Origin: Cranoglanis bouderius
Taxonomy: Eukaryota; Chordata; Actinopteri; Siluriformes; Cranoglanididae
Assembly (NCBI GenBank): GCA_023630585.1
Contig: CM042547.1
Location: 533,450-597,449 of the forward strand
Direction: 5' to 3'
Length of the DNA: 64,000 bases
A model generated the notes under the pieces. The model worked only from the letters and a program-made list of their open reading frames with translations. It did no database searches and was not told the DNA's origin. The translations under genes and the position numbers were made by a program. Below, in pieces: positions 35,436 to 49,400 of the stretch (positions are counted from its first letter, which is position 1; each line of letters begins with the position of its first letter).

Positions 35436-36650
35436 CAGTGCTGTGAAAAAGTATTTGCCACCTGAGTAAACATAAAATACCATTTTGAAATGATAATGTT
35501 ATTTATTGAAGCAAAAAAAATATACAATACCAACTGGGCCTGTGTGAAAATGTATTTTCCCCCGTAGTTACTAATTCCCCAAATCTATGAAACTATATTC
35601 ATAATGGGGTTCAGCAGAAATGTCGAGGAAGAAGGTGATTGAAATACATCAGTCTGGGAAGGGTTACAAAGATATTTCAAAGGCTCTGGGACTCCAAAGA
35701 ACCACAGTGAGAGCCATTGTCTCCAAATGGAAAAACTCAGCACGGTACTGAACCTTCCCAGAAGTTGCTGACCTTCCAAAATTCCTCCAAGAGCACAGCA
35801 ACGACTCATCCAGGAAGTCACAAAAGAGCCAAAGACAACATCAAAGGACCTACAGGCCTCTCTTGCATCAGTAAAGGTGTGTTCATGACTCCACTATCAG
35901 AAAGACACTGGGCAAAAATGGCATCCATGGAGGAGTGGTGAGGTGAAAACCACTGATAACCCAGAAGAACATTAAGGCTCGTCTGAATTTTGCCAAAACA
36001 CACCTTGATGATCCTCAAACCTTTTGGGGGAATGTTCTGTGGACTGATGAGTCGAAAGTGGAACTGTTTGGGAGACAGAGGTCCCGTTACATCTGGTGTA
36101 AACCAAACACAGAATTCCACAAAAGAACATCATACCTACGGTCAAGCATGGTGGTGGAAGTGTGATGGTGTGGGGCTGCTTTGCTGCTTCAGGGCCTGGG
36201 CAACTTGCAATAATTGAGGGAAACATGAATTCTGCTCTCTACCAGAAAATCCTAAAGGAGAATGTCTGGTCTTCAGTCTGTAAGTTGAAACTCAAGAGCA
36301 ACTGGATTATGCAGCAAGACAATGATCCAAAGCATAGGAGTAAGTCCTAGTCCTAGAAGTAAGTGAAAGTCTGATCTCCAGTTATCAGAAGTGTTTGGTT
36401 GCAGTTATTGCTGCTAAAGGTGGCACAACCAGATTTTAAGTTTAAGGGGGCAACTAGTTTTTCACATTGGTGATAGGGGTTGGATAACTTTTTTTGCTTA
36501 AATAAAATAAATATATATAAACAGTATTGTGTGTTTACTCAGGTCACCTCTGTTTTATGTTGTATTTCATTTGAAGATTACTATTTAGTATGAGATGTAC
36601 ACAGAACCAGAAGAAATCAGGATGGAGTCAAATACTTTTTCACAGCACTG
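35436..36650 (+). mobile_element. Tc1/mariner copy, family A, with both ends
   Basis: Flanked by TA on each side. Inverted ends begin CAGTGCTGTGAAAAAGTATT and end with the exact complement. The transposase is dead: frameshifts in the N-terminal half and an internal deletion after QDNDPKHRSKS that removes the region with the last catalytic acidic residue. Confidence 0.9.
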
Positions 36651-36823
36651 TATAACAAGTGTTTCTAGCAAAATATATATTTTTTTGTATTTGATGACCA
36701 AATCTATATTTCAGTAACACCCTCTGACCTGTATTAACACCAACTCACCGAACCCAACATGGCTAAATGATCTGGCTCAAGCGCTCAACATTATTCTCTA
36801 ATCATGGCAAATCAGAATTCCTG

Positions 36824-36854
<31 letters not shown>

Positions 36855-37367
36855 TACACACACATGTTTAATATGATATTTTTTAATAAATACAGTAATG
36901 ATTTGCAGAATTGAGCTTTCATAAAAAGAAAACAAAAACATTAGCCCTGCAGACATGATTTTTCTCAACACTAAATTTGGGGGGGTGGGGGTTTGATGGT
37001 GTTCAACAATTGCAGCATGGCCAGAACATTCATTTCCCAGAATTCTCCATTAACCAATCAAAAAACTGTATCTTAATTTATGAATTTTAATTAAGAAAAA
37101 CCTGTGAATCATGTGATGAACATTACAGTTGACAGAGTGTCTGAAGGGGTTAATCAAACACTATCCATCAGGAGTGAGATCTGATGGTTATATACACATT
37201 AAAAAAAGAAGTCCCCTGTGTGCTGTAGTTCTGCTCCACTCAAAACTGTAGTGTGTAAAATCCACAGCATAACATCCACATCGTGTGAGTCTGTAATCCT
37301 GATGTATGGCACCCTGCTTCCACTCAGGTGGGGTTGAGGACGATATGAAAAGTGTGAAAGTGACATG

Positions 37368-37625
37368 TGAAGGCCAGTGTATGGTAACCCATACTTGGAA
37401 TTTGTCCTCTGCATTTAACCCATCCAAGTTAGTGCAGACACATTAGGAGTTGTGAGTAGTGAACACACACACTACAAACCGTGAACACACCCGGAGCAGT
37501 GGGCAGCCGTTTTTGCTGCGGTGCCCGGGGAGCAGTTGAGGGTTAAGGGCCTTGCTCAAGTGCCCAACAGTGGCAGCTTGGCGGTGCTGGGATTTGAACT
37601 CACGACCTTCTGAGCTACCACCGCC
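37368..37625 (-). repeat. tRNA-derived SINE
   Basis: Minus strand begins GGTAGCTCAGAAGGTCGTGA and GTTCAAATCCCAGCACC (A and B boxes); tail TTAACCCATCCAAG on the plus side. Confidence 0.65.
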
Positions 37626-38578
37626 GTGTCTAAAACTCTGGCTCCGGTGCCACTAGTTCTCCCCATCTCCACCGCTCTCACAGAACTTATATTGAAAACA
37701 ATTTCCTTTACAGGTTTAAGCAACACAATCATAATTACCTGAATATGACACAGCAGGTGTTTTTTTTTTCAGATTTTAGCCACTTTTCATATGTCGTTCT
37801 GGATTGGTGACATATCATACATGTGTTCATGACCATAATGTGAATAGTCAGACAGGGATGTAAGTGTTGTTACATTACACTTGCACTTATCACTCCAGTT
37901 ATTGTTCAGTGTGAGCAGTGAAAAAAAAGAAACAGTAGACTGCCAGTAATATTTGCAAAAACAGCAAATTATTGAACTGACGTCTTCTCCAAAGCAAACA
38001 GTTTTTACGATGGAAGCTTTGTGCTGTTGGTCTGGTCACTGTGCTGCTGCACTGATGGACTGGGAAAAAAGGATAGATTTTTGTTGTTGTTGTTCATGTA
38101 TGCAACACTGCAAATTGTCAAACGTGTACACGTGTGTTATTTCATGGCAAACGTCTTTTAACATGAATATCTGATGATCTGCGAGCATAAGCGCGAGCTA
38201 TGAAGACAGAACAAACAGATTTTTCTTGTTAAAAAGAAACAAAAACAAAACAAAACAACTCTGAATTTAGAACTTGGCCTAACTGGGGTTAGCTAAACAG
38301 CAAATGAAATTAGGAAGAGTCAAATCTAGATCTCCAAATGAATGTTTGACATAACAGAATAAGTCAAATTCATCGAATTGAATTAAAACATTACATCTCT
38401 CTACAGGTTGTCAGACAACGATAAACGGAGGTGCGGATTACCTTTTGAGAGGATCACACTTTTGCATGTGTTCTACCATCACAATCATTTAAATCAAACA
38501 ACCAAATGAAATAAGAAGTTCGCATCTGTGACCAGTTCAGCTGTAAGCAGACCGTTAATCAGGCTATAATCCACCAGG

Positions 38579-41500
38579 TCATTTGTGCATGAAGCCTCTG
38601 GTATCCCTCTTCAAAAACTTTTTGTTCTGTATCTCACTGAGAGAAAGAGACACAGAGCAGCGAGATGGATTCTCCTTCCTGTACACAATGCTGTCCTTAA
38701 TTGCCTCTTTGATCACCTGTGGAGGTAAAGAGAAAGAGTAAAAAAAAAAAAAAATTAAAAAAAAGTTTAATTTGGCCATATGGTTAAAGAATCGTTAAAT
38801 CCAGAATCTCCAGAAGTCATTTGGTCAATAAAGTTTATTTATAATAGTATTTAGTATATTAACATTATCTGGCATATTTAGGTGCTGATTATGTTTTATA
38901 TTAAATAATGGTGTTCTAAATACTGGTTATTTCCATTCATTTATTAAGTGTACTGTTCACTATAGTTACCAATCAAGTTTTTCATAGTGACTGTGTCATT
39001 GATTTATTGAGCACATTTAGTCACGCTAGTCATTTTGATGATTGCATATCTCTGAGGCAGAGGAGATGTAGTTGGGCACCAGCTGCTGAATGAGAAGTCT
39101 TAGAATGAGTCAGAACGAGTCTTAGAGAACGGTTTAGCTCCAATGATCAGAGAGGAACCAAGATCTCACAGAGCTGAGCACACCAAGTGTTACTGACTTG
39201 TAAAACTGTAATTTTATAAATGTGTATACAGAAAGCACTAGTTTGAGTAAAAATAATAATAAAGTTTCAGTTCAGCCATTCAATACATTTGCTTTCTGTG
39301 TACTTGTTCCCTCCTGAGTCAACCGGGTGATGCTGAAACATGAGACTGAAGACACTGATACACCACCATGGAGTCCTTCCTTTTCACTGAGGTGCACAAA
39401 CACGGCATCAGGCTCTTCTCAGCCTGTGCAGCGCTCATTGGAGAAGTACTTTCGGGTCTGTTGTCTGCTGTTCCAGAGGATTTTTCCTCTCCCCCTGGAG
39501 CGTTTGTGAGGTAAGTCTCAGAGACATGTTTCAGTGTTTAAAGATATGTAATACAGAGTGCCACATAACACTCAAACAGGAAATGAAGTGACTCATTCCT
39601 GGTGCCACACAGCCATGGGGAAATGCTCTTCCATGTGCATTTAGGCATTAGGACAGGACAAGACATCAAAAAAGAGTGCACATGAACTACACTGCAGAAC
39701 ATTATATCATAGCTGCTGAAAATATCTTAGGTGTCAAATTGATCGAATCTTCCTTATGAGGTTAAAATAAAACATCTGATTATTAGGCCTGATTTAGTCA
39801 TTTTTCTAATACGACGTTACTGGAACATTTTTTGTAAGAAGCAAACAGAACAAGACAACTTCAAACTTGAAATCAGAAGAAAATGTCTAGAACTAAGCTT
39901 TAGAATCTTATTGGGTTACATGCAGAAGAAATTGTTACAAGGCCACATGAGGTCATGTGAAGAGTCAAGAAGATGACCATGGAGTAAGTCAAACAAATAT
40001 GAATAAATGCCACCTCATAAAGCCATGGAGAGAGTCTGTCCCTGTTGTTCTGGTGGCAGTGGTTCCAAAGAAGGAGGAGCTGCAACTGCCCAGTTGCAAA
40101 CTGAGGTTTCCGGTGTGTTTTCACATGTACCTGGTTACACTGACCTCACAGAACACCACACTGGTAGCTGCTGATAGACTGATCTATAATAACAGCCCTT
40201 GTCATTTGCCAGAACACAACTGATTATGAAAGAGCCTATACAGGGTATACTGTGCTGTGAAAAAATACAGTTTTTAAATGATAATATTATTTATTGAAGC
40301 AAAAAAGTTATCCAATACCAACTGGGCCTGTGTGAAAATGTATTTGCCCCCATAGTTACTAAATTCCCCAAATCTATGAAACTGTATTCATAATGGGGTT
40401 CAGCTGGACTAGACACAACCAGGCCTGACTACTGCAAACCCTGTTCAATCAAATCAACACTTAAATAGAACTTTTTCAACAGCATGAAGTTGGTTAAAAG
40501 CTCTTACCCAGTAACACACTATGCCAGAGTTGAAAGAAATTCCAGAAATGATGAGGAAGAAGGTGATTGAAATACATCAGTCTGGGAAGGGTTACAAAGC
40601 TATTTCAAAGGCTCTGGGACTCCAAAGAACCACAGCGAGAGCCATTATCTCCAAATGGAAAAAACTCGGCAAAGTAGTGAACCTTCCCAGAAGTGGCCGA
40701 CCTTCCAAAATTCCTCCAAGAGCGCAGCAACGACTCATCCAGCAAGTCACAAAAGAGCAAAGGATGATAGTGCATGTTCATGACTCCACTATCAGAAAAA
40801 CACTGGGCAAAAATGGCATCCATGAAAGTGTGGTGAGGTGAAAACCACTGATAACCCAGAAGAACATTAAGGCTCGTCTGAATTTTGCCAAAACACACCT
40901 TGATGATCCTCAAACCTTTTGGGAAAATGTTCTGTGGACTGATGAGTCGAAAGTGGAACTGTTTGGAAGACAGGGGTCCCGTTACATCTGGTGTAAACCA
41001 AACACAGAATTCCACAAAAGAACATCATACCTACGGTCAAGCATGGTGGTGGAAGTGTGATGGTGTGGGGATGTTTTGCTGCTTCACGGTCTGGGCAACT
41101 CGCAATAATTGTGGGAAACATGAATTCTGCTCTCTACCAGAAAATCCTAAAGGAGAATGTCTGGTCTTCAGTCCATAAGTTGAAACTCAAGCACAACTGG
41201 ATTATGCAGCAAGACAATGATCCAAAGCATAGGAGTAAGTCCTAGTCCTAGAAGTAAGTGAAAGTCTGATCTCCAGTTATCAGAAGCATAAGTTTAAGGG
41301 GGCAATTAGTTTTTCACATTGGTGATCGGTGTTAGATAACTTTTTTTTTCTTAAATAAAAATAAATAAATAAAAACTGTATTGTGTGTTTACTCAGGTCT
41401 CCTTTGTTTTATGTTGTATTTCATTTGAAGATCTAAAACTATTTAGTATGAGATGTACACAAGAATAGAAGAAATGAGGATGGGGGCAAATACTGTTTCA

Positions 41501-43419
41501 TAGCAACAGTACAGTGTGAGTGGCAGTGGCACATGCAACATATGAGAGCTGTCCTGAGCTCTTTCAGATAGATGGAAGTAACAGCAAACTCTGAGAAGTG
41601 TGTATTGGATAGGTGGTAGTATGATATCTATGCTTCCACTTAAGGTGCATCCTCAAACAGAGTGGGGGCAATTGAAGCAAATATGGCCTGCCAAAATATC
41701 TTGATCTCTCTCTTCCATTTGTTCTGGTAGTACCTACTGGGATGCCCCTCTCTTCCGATCACATCCGGCTCCACCACATGAAAGCTGCCAATACATGGAT
41801 CACCCACTGGAATCTGGCAATACAACCATTTCAATTTAAAGCGATCAACAGGCCAGGGGTCAGCATCAGGCATGATCGTACGTCAGGAAGGAGGGGTCTG
41901 AGAGAACTAGCAGGAAACACCTGTTCTACTTCTGTGCTTGTTTTTTTCTCTCAGTATGCTGTTCATTACTAGAGACACCCAGAAAACAGCTGGTGAATAC
42001 TAGGGTTGTCACAATACCAGAATTTTGACTTCGAAACCAATACTAATTTTTAGTATCATGATGTTTGATAATAATGATACTAAATGATGCCTAAAATGGC
42101 TAGTCATTCAAAACTTCTCTCAGAAGTTTTCTTGAATAAATAAATAACTGTTGAGTCCACAGAAACCACTATACAAGACAGAAACATATAGTATACTGTA
42201 GTTGTTGTCATCCCAGCGCAGTGATTCACAAAGTAAATCAAACATGCTGTGTGTTTTGAGTTGCTGGTGAGATTTCTCGGTAGATGTGAGCTACTGAACT
42301 GAGCCTTAAGACAAAAAAAGAGGCAAAGGACAGATTGTGGAAGTGCTGTGGAAATGTGTTCTTGAGATTTGCATAATTTTCTAGTAATATATAGAGTGTG
42401 GCTCAGTGTTCCCCATGCTCGGGTGATTGTTTATTTACTTTTTTCCTGTCGTCGTATTTCTGACCATAGCCTAACAATCAGTCTTTAAGCATGAGTATAG
42501 GTGGAAAATGAAAGACTTTTAACTAAAAGCAATAACTTTTGTGTCTGTAACCCGTTAAAAAAGTGACGAAAAAGAATAACGAGTCATTCTCAATAATAAT
42601 GAGTCACGACGATTCGCCTCAGCCATGATTTTATCATGTTATACTGTGTTTATGGTTTGCATGGCCTGCACTCTTGATTAGCAGCATGTGTAATGTGATT
42701 TTTGCCCAGAGGAAAACAACATCGCTGTATTAAATTAAAGAAGTACTGAAAGGTCTGGAATGAAGCGCTTTTATGTTTCAGAATTGGGTTCGGATGCATT
42801 GTGCAACCCTAGTGCAAATACAGTACACAACACTAATAAGAGTGATTAATCAGATTTTTCATCATTACTGATGACTACCCTTGTGTCATCGTGTGGTTAC
42901 AGGATGTTTGCAGAACATTATGAGACAGCATGGCTCTAAATGCCTCACCTCTATGTTGTTAAGTGTGTTGAACTCCATGAGGTCATGCAGCTGACTGAAG
43001 GCCTTGTTGGAATACTGGAAGTTAAAGGTGGAGTATGGTGTTTCTGGGTCATCAAAGATGTCAAAGTCAGCAAACTCTTTGTCTGCTTCAGTCTGTCTAG
43101 GAACTCCTTCAGAGCACAAAGCACAAAATGTTTAGAACGCATATTAACAAGCGGTAACAAAAGTTGACAGTTCACAGTGAATTTAGTTAAAAATTATTAC
43201 AGTTTGATGTCTAATAATGTGTTGATGGTATTCAACATTGTGAAATACTCATGTTACTCGTGTACTCAAATCATGTTAAATTTGTCGCACACTAGATTGG
43301 TGTAGAATAGTTATGTGTAATAAGTGTATGTACTGTATATCTAAAGTATATCAATCTTTTGTCTCTCTCTCCATTTATGATTCATGTTTGCCTCTACCAA
43401 CACACTTTCAGATTCTATG

Positions 43420-43482
<63 letters not shown>

Positions 43483-46400
43483 TTACCTGGGGCTTTGAAC
43501 TTTCTGAAGTCTAGGTTAACCAAGACAAAATGAATGACGGTGGGACAGTTCTTTTCACCCTTACTGGGCTTAAAGACATAGCACTCCTTCATCCCTTCCC
43601 GGTCAAACACTTTGGTATCAATTCTGGGAAACGGAAGCTTGTTCATGCGTGCCCATTTCTCAGCCAACAAAAGCTCCTAAAGAAAACACAATGCACCACT
43701 TCAAAGCATAAGAATTATTATTGATAGCACTATAAGTAGATGACATGTTTTCATGTTTTGCTGCCATGGCAGCAGGCCCCTCCTACATCATAAACAATAC
43801 CACACCATCCTGGGAGGAGTTTTCAGACTTGCGCTTTTTTCCAGACCTGAGGCCACACGCAGTGACAGCTCAAGACACGTATTAAATAACATGATTTACT
43901 CAATTTGTCACATACCTCCTATTAAAAGATTCACTATGGAATGTAAAACAAGTTGGTAGTGGTGTGCAAGTCACATTTACAATGTCCTTACAAATAAATC
44001 GAATCATTGTTTGGCAATGATTTCATGCACGTTAGAATTATTATATAAACGTGTGTGATAGATCCACGGTTAAAACGAATCTGAGGTGAAATCTAAAGGG
44101 CTTGACCATTAACAGAAAACCCTAATGTACCACTAAAAGCCTATCATATCAGAGGTTTTTTTGCCGAGTTTGTATACTGTGTGCTTCTCTGTGTATGAGT
44201 TATGTGAAGTGTTTACTACTACATGTACGTTTATAATCACCTTGAAAGGAGGACTAGAGTCACCAGGTCGGGCCGAGAAGTCGAAGGAGATAATGAGGTC
44301 AACACCCCTCTGGGGTCTCAGGATCAAAGGATAGGGCAGGTTAAAGGTCAGGCCGCTGTCCACGACATGGATCTTCTTGCTCTTTACATCTAGTGGCTCG
44401 TAGATGCGGTCAAACTCATTGGGATCTAATGCCATGAGAGAGCGAGAGAGAGAGAGAGGGAGGGAGCAAGATATAAATGTTAAATGCTGACAAATGTAAC
44501 TTTCAGAGCTGAATCACGATCAGAAATAGATTCATTTGAATCCTTTTGCAAATTTCTAACAACACAACACTGCCACTGGACAAACTTTTGCCAAAAGATT
44601 TTGTCCAACATATGCAACATTAGTATTTTCAGACCTGTTACAGCATCCACCTCATCCTCAGGACAGTTTTGGTTGAGGACCTCACTGAAGGGTGAGAAAG
44701 GGACGCTAATGTTCAGGTTGAGACCCAGCATGAAGTTGTGCACTTTTCCCGCTCTGCCCTCTCGTGTGTTAAACAGAGTGGAGTCGCTGAACAGCGAGGT
44801 GACCATGCGCTGCATCCAGCTGGCCTGTGCGTGCTGATGGTCGTCTTGCTTGCCGACTAAGGAGCGATCGCCAAGACACAAACAGAAAGTGTTTAGAAGC
44901 TGCACAGCATTGAGTTTACCTAATTCGAATGTGTACATCGGTTCAATTAGTTTTCGTACAGCCAACGTGATTTGATCATGTATTTTTTCAAAACCCTGGA
45001 ATTGAACTGAACACTGCGCACTCACCTGAGCTCAGCGTTGAACCCAGGATCTTGCCTTTGCGAGGCAGCTACATTACCCACTGCTGTCAATCACGTTAGC
45101 TTAATCTTACAGTCATTTCTTTCTGTCAGTGCCAAACCCTCACGAGATTTTATAATGTAATTGGATCACATTAATATTACGTGAATTGCTCACACTCACT
45201 CGACACAATTCAAACTAGTAATCGGATACTTGCTTAAATTGCATTTAGCATAAGCAATGAAATAATATTTTTGATAAAAACTTTTTATGTAAGCTACAGT
45301 GAGTATAGAAAAGAATCACCCCCCTTTAAAATAATCATAAAGCCATTTGACTTTCAACTGTGATCAGCTGTGGTCATTTTGATTAGCTCAGAATGAAAAG
45401 AGCTTTCCTAGAGCATTTTTCATTCCTTGGTAGTGCAACTGAAACAAACAATCAACTATGGGTGGCAAGGCGCTGTCAAAAGATCTCCGGGATAAAGTTG
45501 TGGACAGGCACAAGTCAGGAGATGGATACAAAAAATTTTCAAAGGCTTCATCAATGCCTAGAAGCACAGTGAAGTCTATTATTAAGAAGTGGAAGGTATT
45601 TGGTACAACACAGACCCTCACTGGATCAGGATGTCGCTCCAAACTGGATGAAAGAGCCAGGAGGAAACTGGTCAGAGAGGCTACCAAGAGGCCTACAGCA
45701 ACTCTGAAGCAGTTGCAGGAATTTATGACAAAGAGTGATCATTGTGTGCATGTGACAAAAATATCACAAATTCTCCACAAATGTGGCTTGTATGGGAGGG
45801 TTGCAAGAAAAAAGCCACCCACGACTGAGCTGGAAAAAGGTGTTATGGTCAGATGAGACTAAAATTGAATTATTTGGCCTCAACACCAAACGATATGTCT
45901 GGCAGAAATCCAATACAGCTCACCATCCAAATAACACCATTCCTGAAAAGCACCTCCTAAAGCATGGAGGTGGTAATATCCTGTTATGGGGGTGTTTCTC
46001 TGCAGCAGGGACTGGAGCACTTGTCAGGATAGAAGGAAAATGGATGGGGCAAAATACCGTCAAATTCTTGAGGAAAATCTGCTACCCTCTGCCAGAAAGT
46101 TCTCAATGGGAAGAAGGTTTACCTTCCAACATGACAATGACCCAAAGCACACAGCAAAACTGACCACACAGTGGTTGAAGGAGAAAAAGATGAATGTCCT
46201 TGCATGGCCTAGTCAGAGCCCAGACTTAAACCCCATTGAAAATCTGTGGAATGACTTGAAGACTGCAGTCCACAAACGGTCACCATCAAATTAAACTGAA
46301 CTTGAGCAGTTCTGCAAAGAAGAGTGGGCAAATATTACAAAGTCTAGATGTGCAAAGTTAGTAGAGACATATCCCAACAGAATAAAGGCTGTAATTAAAA

Positions 46401-49400
46401 AATTAAGGCAAATTAAAGTAAGGGGGTGATCCTTTTTCCAACTCAGTGATTCTGTTTTTTAATTTTTTTCTGACATGTTGGTGTTATATCTTTCACTTGG
46501 ATGTTATAAGTTGCACTGAGTAAATACAGCTGGATAAAACAAAAACTGTGTCCATCTTCATTTCAGGCTGAAAAGCAACAAAATGTAATTATTTTAAAGG
46601 GGGGGTGATTCTTTTCTATACCCATTGTATGTGTAAATACCTTCTCTTAAATCTGACCGACCACACATATTGCCTTTTTTTCAGTCAGCAACCTGGGTAA
46701 TTTCTCACCGTTGCGTAGCTCTTCATCATTGTCTAGGCTGTCTTCTCCCAAAATATCCTCAGGTTTTATATGTTCTGTGAGACAAATACATATATCTTAT
46801 TACAGACAGCCTAACCAGAGAGCCTTGCTTCAACTGCACATCATTCTAGCAATGCAGTCTAAGAACTTCAGAATGTTCATTCAACGAAATTATTAGTTCC
46901 CACTTTGCAGTCTCACTACACAAATGTACTATAAATGCATTAAATCCATTATATCGTATACTGCTCCAGATCCAGTGCAACCTTAACTAGCATAAAGCTC
47001 TTACAGAAGATGATATACTGTATACTCATAAGTAAACTTATTACTGAACACTTTCGAGATACTATTTGTACACTAGCCACATACTTTTTAAGGGAAGTTA
47101 GGGTTATATTCAAAGTAAACTATGTACTGACTGGAGAGTACACTTTAAGCACACTTTAAGGAAAAAATAAATAAATCTAGCTCCACCCCGTGACACAAAG
47201 GATACCAAGCTTCAGCCTCTTAGAAAGGAAGAAAGGAAGTGCATGGCATTGTCAGGATTTGATATTCTGAAGACAGACTGAATGTTGGCATTTGGCAGAT
47301 GCACTTATCCAGAGTGACTTACATGTATCTCATTTATACATCTGAGCAGTTGAAGGTTAAGGGCATTACTCAAGGGCCCAACAGTGGCAGCTTGGTGGTG
47401 CAAACTCATGATCTTCCAATTGGTAGTCCAACATCTTAATCACTGAGCTACCAATGCCCACAAACAGAGAGTAGTTTATTCATCCCCAAGGGGAAAGTTG
47501 GTAGTTTAGACATATCCCAGCTTGTTAGAAAGCTGGGGTTAGAGTGCAGGGTCCCTGAAGCACATAGGGTTAAGGGTCTTGCTCAAGGGCCCAACAGTGG
47601 CAGATTGATAGCACTGGGGCTTGAACCCGTGACCTTCTGATCAGTAACCCAGAGCCTTAACCAGTGAATGTTTTAACAGTGTATGAACTGGGTTTAAAAC
47701 AGTTTGAAGAGCTTTTTATCAGGTAAAATCTTTTTTATTTCTACAGCACAAGAGGTGTTTGCTAAAATGCTGCACAGTAAAATCAAGTTCATACGAATTT
47801 AACTAAAGGGCGTTTGAAATCTCTTCTCTATTTACATGTTAAAAGGTTACAAATGTCTATAAAATGTACCTACAGTCCATAAATTAATTATAAGCAGACC
47901 TGGGTATTTAATCTACTCAGAAATAAGTCAAGTAAGCAAAAAGTATGATTAGTAGTGCATCTAAAAGTAAACTAAACTTGGCAGCCATTGTATTCTCAAA
48001 GTACAGTGGTGCTTAAAATCAGATTTTCTCACAAGCCTTAAAAGTGCACAAAGAGACGAAGAGAACCCAATTAAACAAATGAGACAAAAATATTATACGT
48101 GGTCAATGATCCAGTATTACATATGAGGAAGAGATGGGATCTCTTTGTCTACTTTTAGGACTTGTGTGAAAATCTGATGATGTTTTAGGTCATATTTATG
48201 TAGAAAATTCTAAAGGGTTCACAAACGTTCAAGCATCAGTGTATACTCAGACATGCTGTTATAAGTAAAGTGCATTAGTATTAGTTTTACTTTCAGAAGT
48301 TAAGTAAAGGAGCTTGTGGTCTACTTCACATATTTCTCTTCTGCGTTGACACTTTAGTCAAAAAGAGGGTGAAACCGCCTTTACAGGAAACAAGATGCTT
48401 TTTTTAACCACACAAGCCTAAATCTGGTCAAACATCAGCTCAGCAAAATGATAATGATCAGACAGGGAGCGCATCTCATCTCACATCTCTTCCTCTCCAC
48501 TAATTAACTAGTTCTGCTTTGAAAGGCTTAAAATATTTAGTTGATAACACAATGATAACCATTCATCAGAGGTGAGTAAAATGAAGAGCTGAGTTGTACC
48601 TCATGCAACTATTTACTCTGATGGAGTACATAGTTGCATGAAATGTGATAATGGACATGAGAAGATTTGCCTGTCATACCCAGCTCCTCCTCCATGGTGC
48701 TTCCCCCAGGGGTGTCCTTTACCCCCAATACTCTGTTAAAAAGAATGGAGAAGGCACTGCCCCAGACCCCTAAAGAACACACACACACACACACAGTGCA
48801 AGATATCATATAACGTACAACCAACTGAATAATTTACAACCAAGTTTTTTGTTTATCCTAAATATAAATGCTCAGTTGCTCAGAGCCAATAAAAAGTTGA
48901 TTCTCAGAATCTCTGGTAAGCTTTGGAGTCGATCTCTAGGCCAGAATTGTAAGTGAGAAAGTAAGAGATTGCACTGTCACTACAAACATCTATAGTCTGG
49001 CAGCATTTTGACAAAAACAAGCTCACAATAAAACAAAGCCCCATCAGAACATCTTAAGGTTAACAGTCGTGCTCCAGTACGCAGCTTATCAAACTGGCAA
49101 TTATTTCTCATGTCATGTCAAGTCGTTTCCCAATCACTGCTTTACACTACATTAAATAGTAGTTATTAGAGCTCTCAATTTGTGGTCCAGATACGTAGAA
49201 TAAGACTAGCCCATGTGACGGCTACGGATAAACGATTAGCCTAAATTCCCCTGTAGGGTTGAATAGTTAGTGTGGCCACATTGTGTCGATCCACACCGGC
49301 AGGGATTTTTTAATTATTTTTTTGCCATGCCATGTGCTGCTAAATTAAAACTAGAAAGCATGTCCTGTTGACATAAAGTGACACAATGGGACAATGTCCT